Below are positions 1 to 10,914 of a stretch of 64,000 nt of DNA, piece by piece. A program made the position numbers and the translations under genes. The stretch is from Arachis hypogaea (taxonomy: Eukaryota > Streptophyta > Magnoliopsida > Fabales > Fabaceae). The stretch spans positions 120,038,949-120,102,948 of the forward strand of contig NC_092047.1 in the NCBI RefSeq assembly GCF_003086295.3, written 5' to 3'. Within the stretch, counting starts at the first letter, position 1; every line of letters starts with the position of its first letter. The notes beneath the pieces were generated by a model. The model was not told where the DNA came from and searched no databases. It saw only the letters and a list, made by a program, of their open reading frames with translations.

Positions 1-1815
1 AAATTCAACCTCGGTCTTCGCATACGCCGCGTTCACTAGTAGCCTCCTAGCGTCTTTGCCCTTGAAGGTTAGGGCAAAATTAGCCGCTACGTGTCGTATG
101 CAGAATGCACGGTACGCAGATGGCGGTAGCCAACCGCCGTCAGGGGCCTCAAGCGCAGCCTTGATGCCGTTGTGCCTGACCGATATAACCAGCAGACCGG
201 GCTGCGGGGTCACGTGCTGTCGAAGGTGCGAGAGAAAGAATGTCCAGGATTCCGCATTCTCACCCTCTACTAGTGCGAATGCGACAGGTAGAATGTTCGA
301 GTTCCCGTCGTGTGCAATCGCGATGAGCAACGTCCCCCCATACTTCCCATACAGATGGGTGCCGTCAATGCTCACTAGTGGCTTGCAATGACGGAATGCC
401 TCGATGCACGGCGGGAAAGTCCAGAAAAGCCTGTGGAAGTACGCTTGAGACTCGTCCACTTGTCCTCCAACTCGAACTGGGCTCGTCTTAAGGACGACAA
501 CACTACCAGGCATCGTCATCTGCACACCCAACACCCACCTAGGTAGGTCGTTGTAGGACTCATCCCAGTCACCGTATATGAGGGCAATAGATTTCTGCTT
601 CGCCATCCAAACCCTCCGGTAAGTCGGCCTAAAACGAAAGTGCGCTGCCGTGGCGTTCAGGAGCACCTTGATGTTCACGGATGCATCGGCCCTAACCATT
701 GGCATAATAAACGCCGAAATCACATGATAATCCAAACTCCTGTGGTCACTCGAGATGGATGTGGCCAGGCAAGTGTGAGGTCCATTGTACCGTTTAACCT
801 CCCAAATGCCCTTGCGCTTCCGGAGACTCAGTCGAATCAACCATGTGCACCCATTCCCAAACTCGGAACACTTGCCCACATACCGGCGGTGATCGGACTC
901 CACCACCTTGTACTGTACCCCTCGCCGGATGCTGTAAGTCTTCACACTTAAAAGGGCCTCATCTTTATCCTGGAATTGCTGACCAACCTGGAACTCTGTC
1001 AGACCAGTAGTCCCTTCCGCATCTCTAGCTCCGAATCCAACAGCGTGCCCTAATACCCCCTCATGTCTCATGGCGTCCAAGTCCAACGAGGAAAAATGTG
1101 GTGGATACTGCTGTGTGCCAGAGCTAGAACCACCTACCTCCAATGCAGGCCCAGTCGCTCCAATATCATCAGCGCTGTCATCGTCAATCATATCCGGCTC
1201 GACGTCATCCTCCTCTTCATCAACCAAAAAACCGTCTCCTACGCCAACAGGTGCAACTCCCACTAAAGCGTTCGGCAAATTTTCCCTTTCCACTACCTCC
1301 TCGCCTTCGGTGCCATTGAGGTCAACAGCAAAAGACGGGGAGGCGACATGTTGGACCACTGGTTCGTACACAGGGATGGACGAGGAAGCAACGGCAGGCC
1401 GGGAACTAGAACCTGCTGGATTCACTAACGTGTTCGTATTCCTGTTCGAACCGCCGGAGCTGGATACAACATCAACCAGCCGTGCCAACAACTCCGGTGT
1501 CCTCACCTCCGGAAACTGCCGCCGACAAAGAAACATTACTTGCAAGTCCACATCATTATTAATCGTGAAGCAATCATACTTCACGGTATTCTGTAGCACC
1601 GTGACTGGAATGCGATAGAAAAACTTCTTTACCCGCTTCGCACCATCCAGACCGAGCTTCATTAGTACAGCGCTAACAAGGTCATCATAACTCGTCGTAG
1701 ATGTTACGACAATACATAGAGGATTCTTATCTGTGAACTTTACTCCGGAACGAGTTTTTCTATTAACAGATCCTCTGTGGTGCACCAAAACCACAAAACT
1801 CTCCTCACTAGCCAT
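1..1815 (-). CDS. MULE (MuDR-type) transposase, 5' part, runs off the left edge
   Basis: An uninterrupted minus-strand frame of 605 codons starts at the ATG at 1813-1815 and is still open at base 1. The first ~110 residues look like the N-terminal region found in plant MuDR proteins. A low-complexity acidic linker follows (about residues 190-260). Residues ~273-350 match the MuDR DNA-binding region, with conserved Cys and His including PHTC. The MULE transposase core then begins with IDGTHLYGKYGG, whose Asp484 is the first catalytic acid. The position of the second catalytic acid, normally in an SDRH motif, reads SVRH here: codon GTC, Val546, bases 178-180. The rest of the core, any zinc knuckle and the stop lie outside the window. 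The product would cut and join transposon ends in the nucleus. The frame is long and clean, so the element is young, but the Asp-to-Val change predicts loss of catalysis. Confidence 0.9.
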   Translation of the reverse strand, partial: MASEESFVVLVHHRGSVNRKTRSGVKFTDKNPLCIVVTSTTSYDDLVSAVLMKLGLDGAKRVKKFFYRIPVTVLQNTVKYDCFTINNDVDLQVMFLCRRQFPEVRTPELLARLVDVVSSSGGSNRNTNTLVNPAGSSSRPAVASSSIPVYEPVVQHVASPSFAVDLNGTEGEEVVERENLPNALVGVAPVGVGDGFLVDEEEDDVEPDMIDDDSADDIGATGPALEVGGSSSGTQQYPPHFSSLDLDAMRHEGVLGHAVGFGARDAEGTTGLTEFQVGQQFQDKDEALLSVKTYSIRRGVQYKVVESDHRRYVGKCSEFGNGCTWLIRLSLRKRKGIWEVKRYNGPHTCLATSISSDHRSLDYHVISAFIMPMVRADASVNIKVLLNATAAHFRFRPTYRRVWMAKQKSIALIYGDWDESYNDLPRWVLGVQMTMPGSVVVLKTSPVRVGGQVDESQAYFHRLFWTFPPCIEAFRHCKPLVSIDGTHLYGKYGGTLLIAIAHDGNSNILPVAFALVEGENAESWTFFLSHLRQHVTPQPGLLVISVRHNGIKAALEAPDGGWLPPSAYRAFCIRHVAANFALTFKGKDARRLLVNAAYAKTEVEF

Positions 1816-1878
1816 CTTACTCCCTCTAATGAGACTAACTCACGTTTGGAACCATATATATACAGCTCAGTCTCACAC

Positions 1879-2107
1879 TAATTCGAACTGGTCTGGTTCG
1901 AACTACGCTTTGTGTAATTCGAACCAGCCCGGTTCGAATTACACGGAAACCGTCTCTCTCTATAATTCGAACCAGCTTGGTTCGAATTACGTTCATTCTT
2001 AATTCGAACCAAGCTGGTTCGATTTATTACCAACCAACAAAACCTAATTCGAACTCACCTGGTTCGATTTACTAACAATTAGAGTTCGAACCAACCTGGT
2101 TCGAATT
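1879..2107. repeat. Array of six imperfect palindromes upstream of the MULE transposase
   Basis: Six units of about 25 bp have the plan aattcgaacc-n-ggttcgaatt. They lie at 1879-1903, 1916-1940, 1964-1988, 2001-2025, 2046-2070 and 2083-2107. Each is close to a perfect palindrome around a variable core (cagcccgg, cagcttgg, caagctgg and similar). Centre-to-centre spacing is about 36, 48, 37, 45 and 37 bp. They fill the region just upstream of the transposase ATG and may be transposase-binding or cruciform-forming subterminal repeats. Their function is inferred. Confidence 0.85.
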
Positions 2108-2205
2108 ATATAAAAATACGATCTGGCTTATTGCTGAAACGATTTTTGCTTTGACGTATTTACGTAATTTTTTGAGCCAGTTGGCTTATTATGGTTTTTT
2201 ACTCT

Positions 2206-3244
2206 CAATTTTAATTAATCTAATTATACAAGCATTACTAATTTTTAGCACAAGTAAAATGATTTTGTGAAAGAGATGGGACAGTTGGGACATAGAAAAG
2301 CGTGGAGTTCAGGTGGTTTTGTCTCAGGTTTGGTGAGTCAACTGACATGTTGACCATTTGGGAAATTGTGATGCAAACAACATTAGTAAATTTTAAGTAA
2401 CCTTATCCTCTGGTACATTTCATCATTCGTACAGTATTTTATACTTATAAGAAAGTGGAACATGTTACACCTTCACAATAGTACTTACGTGATTGTACTC
2501 GCACTTTAAAATATGGATGTAGTTATGTATATTTGTTAATATTATTATCAGTAAAAAATTTTAAAATTATTTTTAGTAAATTTTAATTTTATATTTTTAC
2601 ATTAAAGTCTGTAATTAATAATAATAAATTTAATTTTTTTTTTTTTTATAAACGATAAGACAATTGATAAATTGAGTAAAGAGAAGAACTAAAACGAAAG
2701 TATTTTAATGGTTTGAGATTCACCAAACTTATTTGGAAAAATAAATCCATTTTCATTAATACTAATATCCGTTGTAATGAATGGTACATGGTTTGAATTT
2801 TCAGGGAAATATTCAATCCAAATCTGGTGTCCAGCATCTAGAATTAAAAAATTCATCTGATCCTACTAATATCCATGTAATGTGATTATGGACATATTGT
2901 CTTGCTCCTTTTAGCTAGAATGACCTTGTATTTGTTGTATGCAACACTTCTTCTTCTCGTTTTTTAAAATCAGTTACCAAATAAAATGTGTATAAATATC
3001 AATGCAAAAATGTGATGTGAATATTAAAAATTAATGACTAAATCAGTTATTATATATTTATATATAAATATATATTATTTAATTTATTTTTAATATATAT
3101 TTTATATCAATAATTAATTTAATAGTTAATTTTTAATATATATTTTATATAAATAACTGAGTTATTAACTAATTTTGGTGTATAATTTATTTTTAAATAC
3201 AATTTTTAACAGAGTTTTGTTATAAAGAGGAGTTAAAAAAAAAA
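2206..3244. other. Intergenic, AT-rich, no gene seen
   Basis: No coding frame resembling a protein was found. The stretch holds an AT-rich foldback element (listed separately), poly-T and TA-rich runs, and then the proximal promoter of the TCP gene. Confidence 0.6.
3027..3186. repeat. AT-rich foldback, MITE-like
   Basis: The left end reads gactaaatcagttatta. The right end, reverse complemented, reads caccaaaattagttaataac followed by tcagttattta, so the ends are inverted copies around a TA-rich centre. Related AT-rich word patterns occur near 46030-46150. Boundaries are approximate and no target duplication was resolved. Confidence 0.45.
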
Positions 3245-3248
3245 GTGA

Positions 3249-3297
3249 GGCCCACTGGACAGGACCCACAGGCCTGAATTGAAGGGAGGTATATAAA
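3249..3297 (+). promoter_or_regulatory. TCP gene core promoter with site II / class I TCP element and TATA box
   Basis: A TATA box, tatataaa, lies at 3290-3297, about 115 bp before the ATG. Upstream are GGCCCAC at 3249-3255 (a site II-type word) and ggacccac at 3262-3269, whose reverse complement GTGGGTCC fits the published class I TCP consensus GTGGGNCC exactly. A CT-rich leader follows the TATA box. The site could mediate self-regulation, but that is inference. Confidence 0.55.
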
Positions 3298-3410
3298 CAT
3301 TATCTACCCTTTTGTGGGGTCAATCCATCATCATCGTCTCACTTTCACTTTTCAATCCCCTTCTCTCTCTAAAACCCTAAAAATCTCACCTTTTTCCCCC
3401 TTCAAATAAC

Positions 3411-4016
3411 ATGAGCTCCGAAATAGTTCTCCATCAGCAATTTTCCCAATCAGAACCTCTTCCTATTTCCTCCACCGTCACCACCACAACCACTACCACC
3501 GGCGTCGCCCTCAGAAAATCCTCCGGCGCCGGCGCATTATCCACGACTTCATCACGCTCCAACAAGGACCGCCACACCAAGGTCAACGGCCGCGGCCGCC
3601 GCGTTCGCATGCCGCCGCTCTGTGCCGCCCGGATCTTTCAACTCACACGCGAGCTCGGCCACCGCTCCGACGGCGAAACCATCGAGTGGCTTCTCCGCCA
3701 CGCTGAGCCATCCATCATCGCCGCAACCGGCACAGGTACCGTCCCTGCCGCCCCGGTCTCTTCCTCCGCCGCCGCCGTCACATCCTCAGCTCCCTCTGTT
3801 TCGTGCCGTGTCCAGCCGTCTGCATCCGCCACTCCGACGATGGTCTGCGCCGGCGGGAGTCAGTGGCCGAGCCGCCGACTCGACCTCTGCCAGCCTCCTC
3901 CAGGAATGGAGTACGCCTCGGTGAACGGTCACCGATACATGCCGTTCACGTCGTTGCTGTTGCAGCCAGCCACGGCGGATGAATCGCAGCACGAGGAGGC
4001 TCTCAGCGATCAATGA
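3411..4016 (+). CDS. Class I TCP transcription factor, short (201 aa)
   Basis: A single-exon gene. The N-terminus is Ser/Thr-rich (Thr run at 24-30). The TCP domain covers residues ~51-110: the basic part is [20 protein letters not shown] and the helix-loop-helix includes [16 protein letters not shown] and [10 protein letters not shown], followed by the class I tail [12 protein letters not shown]. The shortened basic region marks class I (PCF). Cys71 sits where class I factors carry the redox-sensitive cysteine. The C-terminal half is Ala/Ser/Pro-rich and ends acidic, with no R domain. Such proteins bind GTGGGNCC sites as dimers in the nucleus and affect growth. The length is close to TCP11 (~190 aa), and the neighbouring genes also fit the TCP11 region of Arabidopsis. 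The DNA-binding domain itself looks more like TCP7/TCP21, so the exact orthology is open. Confidence 0.93.
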   Translation: MSSEIVLHQQFSQSEPLPISSTVTTTTTTTGVALRKSSGAGALSTTSSRSNKDRHTKVNGRGRRVRMPPLCAARIFQLTRELGHRSDGETIEWLLRHAEPSIIAATGTGTVPAAPVSSSAAAVTSSAPSVSCRVQPSASATPTMVCAGGSQWPSRRLDLCQPPPGMEYASVNGHRYMPFTSLLLQPATADESQHEEALSDQ

Positions 4017-4892
4017 TAATAAGAGCTTTTTAATTTTATTATTTTTTATTTTTAGCTTCGGAGCGTACGAGATTAATATGTGGATGTTTTTGTGGGTTTT
4101 AGATTTTAGGGCTTCTTTTTTAAATGATTTTATTTTAAGGTTAGTTTTTAGTGTTGGGTGGGGATCAATGTTAGAGGTGTTTAGCTACTACTACTGCTAG
4201 TGTCTATCTTATTATTTGTTTTTTTTTTTTTTTAATTGTTTCCTTATCTTACATAAAGAAGGGTAAGATACTAAGATAGCTATGTAAATGATTTAAAAAC
4301 CTTATGAATATAATGATTATTTATTAATATGAACATCTGAAGTGAACTATCTATCTATTCTTTGGAGCTCTTTTTAAGATTTGAATTGAAGAGAATAGGA
4401 AGAAGATCTGTTATGATGCTAATATATATTATATTTTTGAATGTATCCGTGGACCAATGTGAAAACAAACTAGTACGAATCAATCATTCACCTTATAGAA
4501 GTATCCAAAATGTGAAATGTTCATAGGTGCAAGCCCAGATTATATTGTTAATAAGGAGGAAAATCAAATTGATTTATTCAGAAATGTGGCACATGAAGGT
4601 TATACTATAGCACCACAAAAAGTTCTTGCTCCTGTACAACGAGAAATACTTATATGGTTTTGGAGCACATTTATTACATATTTTATGATCATCTATAATT
4701 CTTTGTTCTGGGTATATCTGTATAGTATTTAAACTTTTAAAAACATTGTAATGCTCCTAAAATATGCATTAACTGTGCTCAAAGCATGCAATGATTTCTC
4801 CTGAGGCGACCCTTAGATGATGAATTTGAATACAGAAATCCATTGGTCTAAAAAGGAGAGTGGCACACCAAATAATTTGTTGCTACACAATC
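4017..4892. other. Space between convergent TCP and OTU genes
   Basis: This stretch holds the 3' untranslated regions of the TCP gene (+) and the OTU gene (-), which face each other here. It is T-rich just after the TCP stop. A short plus-strand frame at 4517-4732 resembles nothing known. No repeat or RNA gene was recognised. Confidence 0.6.
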
Positions 4893-7685
4893 TTAATGCC
4901 TAGTCCCAAAGTTCCACCACCTTTTCTTCCTTCTTGATTCAATTGAAGGTATATCTGGATCAATAGTTTAATACAATATATGTTAAGCTTGGCCATTCAT
5001 AGTAATTTAATTACATAAATCCCAAGTCATTTGATCAAATTCTGATCCAAAAGGATGAAAGTTTTGTTAAAAATGTACCTCCTTGAGGATAGATTGAGTT
5101 GTAATGCACCTCTGCCCAAAAGCTGAGGAAAATCACTGCATTAAACACACAATTTTCAATTTGATTACGGTATATGAAGGTGAACAACAGAAAAAGAGGT
5201 CCTAAAATAAATGTTACCTTAAGAAAATGGAAAATTATTAATACAATATGTTGTTCATGATGGTAATTTATTCAAACAATTTTAAGAAACAGACAGAGAA
5301 TATAAAACGTTGCATTTAGAATCATTTGCTATTTCTGAAGTACCATTGGGGTTGAAAACTATGTCGAATTGTTCGGAAAGATTTTAAGAAACAATGTGAG
5401 ATGAAGAGAATTAAGAATAATATCTTACCTCCTTTTTGTTTCTCAAAATGAGGAACAATCTCTATGCAACAGGTATCCTTGAAAGAAGTCATCACAAAAA
5501 TTCTTACACAATACTGAAAAAATAACACAAGGAACAAAATTTCAGAGCTGCCCAATAGTAAGTAAAAATGCATATCACACCACTGGTAACTTCAAGTATT
5601 ATTATGAACTTCACAATGATTGAAATTTTATGAATGGTTTCTTTCAAAAAGGATTCATCCTGTGTTCTAGTGTCATGGTCGAATAATGTTTAAAAATCGG
5701 TAACTGGTCCATGCATTTTATTAAGTAGGAATGACAATTGGTTGCTGCCAGGCAAATTGAGCATTCAATCTCTAGAAGATTTAGAAATGACAATATGTCA
5801 TAGTAATTGTTAATCATGAAGAAACTTGAAAACTCCAAGCCTAAACTACATTAAAGTTCAAATGGTCAAAGTACTAATTCATGAAAACTTTGGCCAAGCA
5901 AATATCTGTCACAGTGGAACATAAATATTGAAGTTGCAAGACTAATACCGAATCTGCAGCCGCTTGAAGAGTGACATGATCGCCCCATTCACCACTCCTG
6001 GTTCCATTAACAATTTAAGTAAAAGGAGTTATTGGTTACCCTTGAAGAAATTATAGAGGAAGAAACTGGATTCTTACTTAGACATCTTCTCCAAATAAGC
6101 ACCATATTCCATGGGAACATATCCCTCGTAAATCTCTCGATGTGATCTCAGCTGGTTCACAACTTGTTGTCTCACAAGCTCATGGTGATCAGGCGTGTTA
6201 TATAGTTGATCAGATAATGCACGAAACTGGTCAGGAATTTAAAATATTTTACTATTTGAAATATGGAAGATGTTATCTAACATTGAATGAACATTAAAAT
6301 TAAAGCATCATACCTGACAATTGCCATCACCTTGAACCTGATGCTCCACAAAGTCGAATAACTGCAATCTGTTTAAAAGTATCAATACATATGGCATGTT
6401 GAGTATATGCCTAATAAAAGACAATGTTACACAAAATGAATTGTTCTGTCAGCCAGTCTAAACTTATTTTTTCTTTCTTTTTTTGAACTGAAATACACTT
6501 CCTGAAATTTCATATCCAACCAAACCACTCTATTGATGTTGGGTGTGATTAAACTATTGTGTAAAGGATAGAATTTGAAAATCAACCACATACTCGTAGT
6601 TGATATATGACCATGACAAATAAAATAGATCAAAGGTAGTATACCTATCTAGAAGCCTCTGATGATCCGAAGTTGCTTCATCAATAGAAGGAATTTCTCC
6701 ATTTATTCTTGGAACATGCTACACAATAGTGGAAAAACAATTTTAAAATCATACCGCATTAACATACAAATTTCATAATGAGGGTAAGAAAATTAACAGG
6801 GAATAGTATTTCTTAAACTGAGGGATTGGACAAACCAACATGTTAAAAATTACCACTAACTCAAACCAGAAGTAGGAATAACTGCTTCCAAATTCCACAA
6901 TAAAACTTAGCAACAATCGTTTGAACTGAATTTCAACATTGACATCAATTAAGCTAACAAGTTAAAAAGCATAGTTGTTTATTACTAAAATGAACATCCA
7001 AAGGAACTGAGCTTTTATTTTATTGATACACTAGATGATTCAAAAATGAATCCACACAAGCATGAGAAGAAACACATACACGAATTGGATCCATCTGACT
7101 CAACCTCTTCTCAATTTCATCATCAAAGGGATATTTGTCTGTTTGCTCCAATGAGTATCCTGTCACTTCATGAGGACTATAACATGAATAAGAAGTTCCT
7201 ACGCCATTAACTTCTTCGTGAGTATAGTCATGACCTGCATAAATAACATATCTGAATAAACTAACCAACTTCATTCAACAAGAAAAACATCTAACATGAA
7301 CAAGCACAAGTCCTTTAACCATACCTGGCGTACAATAGTTCCCAGTTGGTGTATTAGGCCAATAATCAGATACAGCGAACTGCTGTTCTTCTGCTTGCGA
7401 CTGTCTTGATTGCTCAGCAATCTGTAGCTGTTGAAACTCTTCCTGAAGAGTACGCGCAATGATCTCATCATTCTCCACTTGGTTACTTTCTTCGGCATCA
7501 TAATGGCTACGGAAGGAGCAGTCTCCAATATAGGGATCATAATGGCTATGGTAGCAGTGTTCAGTATAGGCATCACCATTATCATATTGATAAGCATTAC
7601 TGTAGTATCCAGGACAGTAACCATTGTCACCATCAAGAAAATCAATACCCCACTGAATAACATCCGAATGCTCATATAAACCCAT
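4893..7685 (-). CDS. OTU-domain cysteine protease (deubiquitinase), OTU9/10-like
   Basis: Nine coding exons, in transcript order: 7685-7325, 7234-7080, 6718-6645, 6368-6314, 6226-6078, 5997-5949, 5513-5429, 5135-5079 and 4954-4893. They give 348 residues, close to Arabidopsis At5g03330 (~356). All introns are GT-AG and frame is kept throughout. The N-terminal 190 residues are acidic and Tyr-rich, with a conserved patch around NDEIIARTLQEEFQQL. The OTU fold starts near residue 198; the catalytic block is QGDGNC, with Asp211 and Cys214. The second block is SFWAEVHYNSIYPQG, with catalytic His320 and Asn322. The tail is basic and aromatic and ends in NFGTRH. OTU enzymes cleave ubiquitin chains, usually in the cytosol. 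The start is the ATG that follows a 5'UTR intron. Confidence 0.92.
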
Positions 7686-8730
7686 TTTCAAATAGTAACA
7701 GAAAGATCTGAAAAGTCTTCTATACGAAAATATTGAAATGATTTTGTAGCAGCAAAATAATACACCTGCCAAAATAAGCTTTGAACATTAAGAGTTGAAG
7801 CTTCAGCTGTAATAATTAATGAATACAAAGACATGCTATTCATGAAAATACTTATGACATGGGCTATGATCATTAAACCAGATATTATGAGTCAAATTAA
7901 CTACATCATAAGCTATTTATTTATTTAAAAAGAAAAAAAGGCAATAAAATACAGGCACAAATTCTTCCTCTCAAAGTTAAAAGTTAAAACACAAAATCAG
8001 GAACCATTAATCATCTATTTCATTGATTGTGTTTGAGATCAAGCATCTTTGCCGTACATATCCTCCTAAACTTCCACCAACACCCAAAGTCAACTTCACA
8101 AATTCTCTTTTACCTTAAAATTTGATCCTCTTTAACCAAAACTATCACTTACAGTCTCTGTATGCTACAAAAGGAAAATACAATATTCACAGACTTCTTA
8201 TTCCTATTGACTCCATTTCTACATCACACAACTTCAATATCAACAAAATAAACCATGATAGAAATTTGAGGTGACCTCACAAAAACAAAATGAATAAAAT
8301 ACACAAATAAGAAAAAGAAAATCCAAAGTCTACCTTGAGACTAATCCTTATGAGTTGTGCCAATCCAAAACGAACCCAAATAAGCTCAAAAAGGAAAGGT
8401 TCCAACTTTGCAACACAAACAACAAATGATCCAATAACAACAGCACCCACAGACTGAGCAGCATAACCAATCAACTAAGAAAACTTTTTATATATATAAA
8501 AAAAGTAACATATTTGAGAAGCTTCCGTACCTTGGATTCAGCTCCAACCCAGCTCAGAAAAACTCCAAGTCCTGTTTGTTCAAGGGACCTTCACAGAAAA
8601 CCACTGTGTAGTTATGAAAAATTACAAAGGAAGATGGCTATGACCATACGATGCGTTGAACATTCATATTGATGGTGTTTTGAGCTAACAAAAATAGGAC
8701 ATAAAAGTGTGTACTTGAAGCCTTTATATA
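7686..8730 (-). promoter_or_regulatory. OTU gene 5' leader with UTR intron and TATA box
   Basis: A minus-strand TATA box, tatataaag, is at 8722-8730. A likely untranslated exon runs to 8531, where AAG|GTACGG gives a good donor. The intron (8530-7708) ends in TTTTCAG, 22 nt before the ATG. The short frames inside this region are noise. The transcription start itself cannot be seen. Confidence 0.55.
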
Positions 8731-10914
8731 CAGTTTGCCACGCCGTTAAATGTCGAACACCTTCGTTGGTTTTGTACTATTTTGAAGAAAAAAAAAATCA
8801 CAACTTTTCTGATTTTAGCGGCATTTTCCTTAGAATCCTAAAATTTATAACATTAAAATCTTAGAATCTCCGACCCAAATGACTACTTATGATGCTTAAA
8901 GCATCAAAATTAAATTTTGTGGTTGGAAACTTCAATCATCTGCATCATTGAACGTTGGATTTGAGGGAATGAGAGAACGTACGGTTCAGATTGATTACTG
9001 AGTGATGAAGGTACCAGAATCAACGGCTGTGATTGGTGGAGGATTGTCCAATAAATTGATGTGGGAATTGAGAAGATACAATTTTTCAAAATAAATATAA
9101 ATAAAGAATATATCAGAATGAAAAAGTTATGATTTTTATCGTTTAAAAATGAGTTATAAATTTTTGACATTTTCAATAATTAAAATATTATGATGATATA
9201 TAGATTAAAATATACTACAATATAAATTTAAGATGATAGTGACTAATACAATAATATAATAACATGATTATACATAATCTGATAACTAATATATGAATTT
9301 AGGTTGTCCATGACAAAAAACTTAAGTACATAAAATTAATAAATAACTTTTCATTTGTTTTTTCCATGAAACGTGACCTTGGAAGCATGCAACCTAGCTT
9401 GCAGGTTTTGGTTGTTTTTTTATTACGAGTCTTTTTCTATAATTACATATAGAAACCTAATAAAGTCGGCTTTTTGGAATGATTAAGGTCAGAAAAATCC
9501 AGCTCATAGTAATGGACTAATTGTGCCACAAAAACTTGTTACCTAAGTTATATATTACACATTAGTTTTTATTTTATTTTATGGACTTCAATATAAATAG
9601 TTAAATACGCGTGTGATGCACTAAAGGTTTTAATTAGTTTTCTATAATTAAACCTATTTTTTGGAGTGTCACATTCAGGTACACTGAATATTCTCACTTT
9701 TTTAGTGATAGAGGTTATCCTTTATATTTATTATGAGGCAAATTTAGTAATTACTAGTAAATAATAACTAAAATTATAATAGTTGTCTTCTTTATTCTAT
9801 TTTATTTTGATTTCCCAAAATTAATTATAGGGCTTTTCTTTATTTAATAATTTTCTGCCACCACAATAATCCAATAGTTATTATAGTCAAGCATTTTATT
9901 ATGCATATCCTTATCCTATCCGATTCAGTCAAATATTTTGTTCCAATCCAATCCTTCTCTTCAACCTCCACCATAAAATTTCCACATATATTTTCTACCC
10001 TTCAAATCACTCATAGAAAAGAAAAAGCCACCATTTTATTGGCTTTATTCATGCAATAAAATAATTTAGATTAAAAATAAAGGTGAAAATTCAGGTGAAG
10101 TCGACTTCACATGAAGTTGATATTTAAGAGTCGTTAAATAAAAATTTAGTCAAATCAATCAAATTATCTAACGGTTTTCAAATATCAACTTCACGTCTGA
10201 GTTTCCACCGAAAATAAATCCCGTGTGATCTTAACGTCAGAGTTGATGTTTACACATCTTTGACATAATACACACATATATAAACAAGTTGGATGATGAG
10301 TGGAATATATTTTATATGATATAATAATGATGCTAGAAGACATAGCTAAAACTTTCATGTTAATATTGAATCTTATTATTACGGTGTTTAATTTACAAAA
10401 TAAGGTTAGTTCTATGATGGTTATTTAGTTGGTGTAATTCACCAAAATGAATGGCTGAAATGATATATAAAAATCATAATCTGTAAAAAAAAACTCATAT
10501 AAATTCATATATTGTTTTTTTTAACTTACAAAAAATTTAAACCCATATTCATGAAATTAACCTGTAAAATCTGTACAAATCAAATAGAAATTATGATAGA
10601 GCTTCTTTGAGGTATATGAAAAATAGATTATCTATATAATATTTCTTTGCATATAACTCAACTCATTCAATAATGTACAATTATACATCCATATGGAATG
10701 AAAATTACATCCATGTCTCAGAAACATTGGTAGAGTAACATCCTTAGAATTTTCTAAAATTTTTTGAACAATGCAAACTAACTCATATGGTAAGTGTAGA
10801 ACTTTATGGCAGCTATGTACACTTTGTTAGAGGAGATGATGAAGAGTAACAAAGAAAATGTTGCCTCAAATTCATAGGGTTATTTGATTGGCTTAAAAGC
10901 TAAGAATATAATAA
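8731..10914. other. Intergenic, AT-rich; one MITE, otherwise no feature
   Basis: This space separates the OTU promoter from the 3' end of the kinase gene. One six-copy-family MITE lies at 10082-10209 (listed separately). The part next to 10914 should be the kinase 3'UTR. No coding similarity was found. Confidence 0.6.
10082..10209. mobile_element. Foldback MITE, copy 1 of a six-copy family
   Basis: It starts ggtgaaaattcaggtg and ends ctgagtttccacc, with an inner pair of inverted words (tcgacttcac / gaagttgat and atcaacttcacg). The flanks aaaaataaa (10073-10081) and gaaaataaa (10210-10218) form a 9-bp target duplication with one mismatch, as expected of Mutator-type elements. Confidence 0.85.

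Larger units (their letters stand above)
1..2205 (-). mobile_element. Mutator-like element (partial), upstream end included
   Basis: This is the transposase frame plus its upstream non-coding part. Between the start codon and about 2205 lie a palindrome array and a stretch containing the words gagccagttggcttatta and tacgtatttacgtaa. That stretch could be the terminal inverted repeat, but the other end of the element is outside the window, so no end or target duplication can be confirmed. The right boundary is a guess. Confidence 0.6.

Noticed and set aside
56..1618. Plus-strand open frames (56-391, 640-951, 1070-1618)
   Set aside because: They are antisense to the long MULE transposase frame, which has clear family motifs; the plus-strand peptides have none.
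1879..2107. CRISPR-like array (regular repeats with spacers)
   Set aside because: The units are palindromes with short irregular spacers in plant nuclear DNA next to a transposase; CRISPR is not credible here.
3622..4013. Overlapping frames on both strands within the TCP gene
   Set aside because: GC-rich coding sequence gives long shadow frames; only the frame from 3411 has the TCP domain.
4517..4732. 71-residue plus-strand frame
   Set aside because: No domain, in AT-rich 3' DNA between convergent genes.
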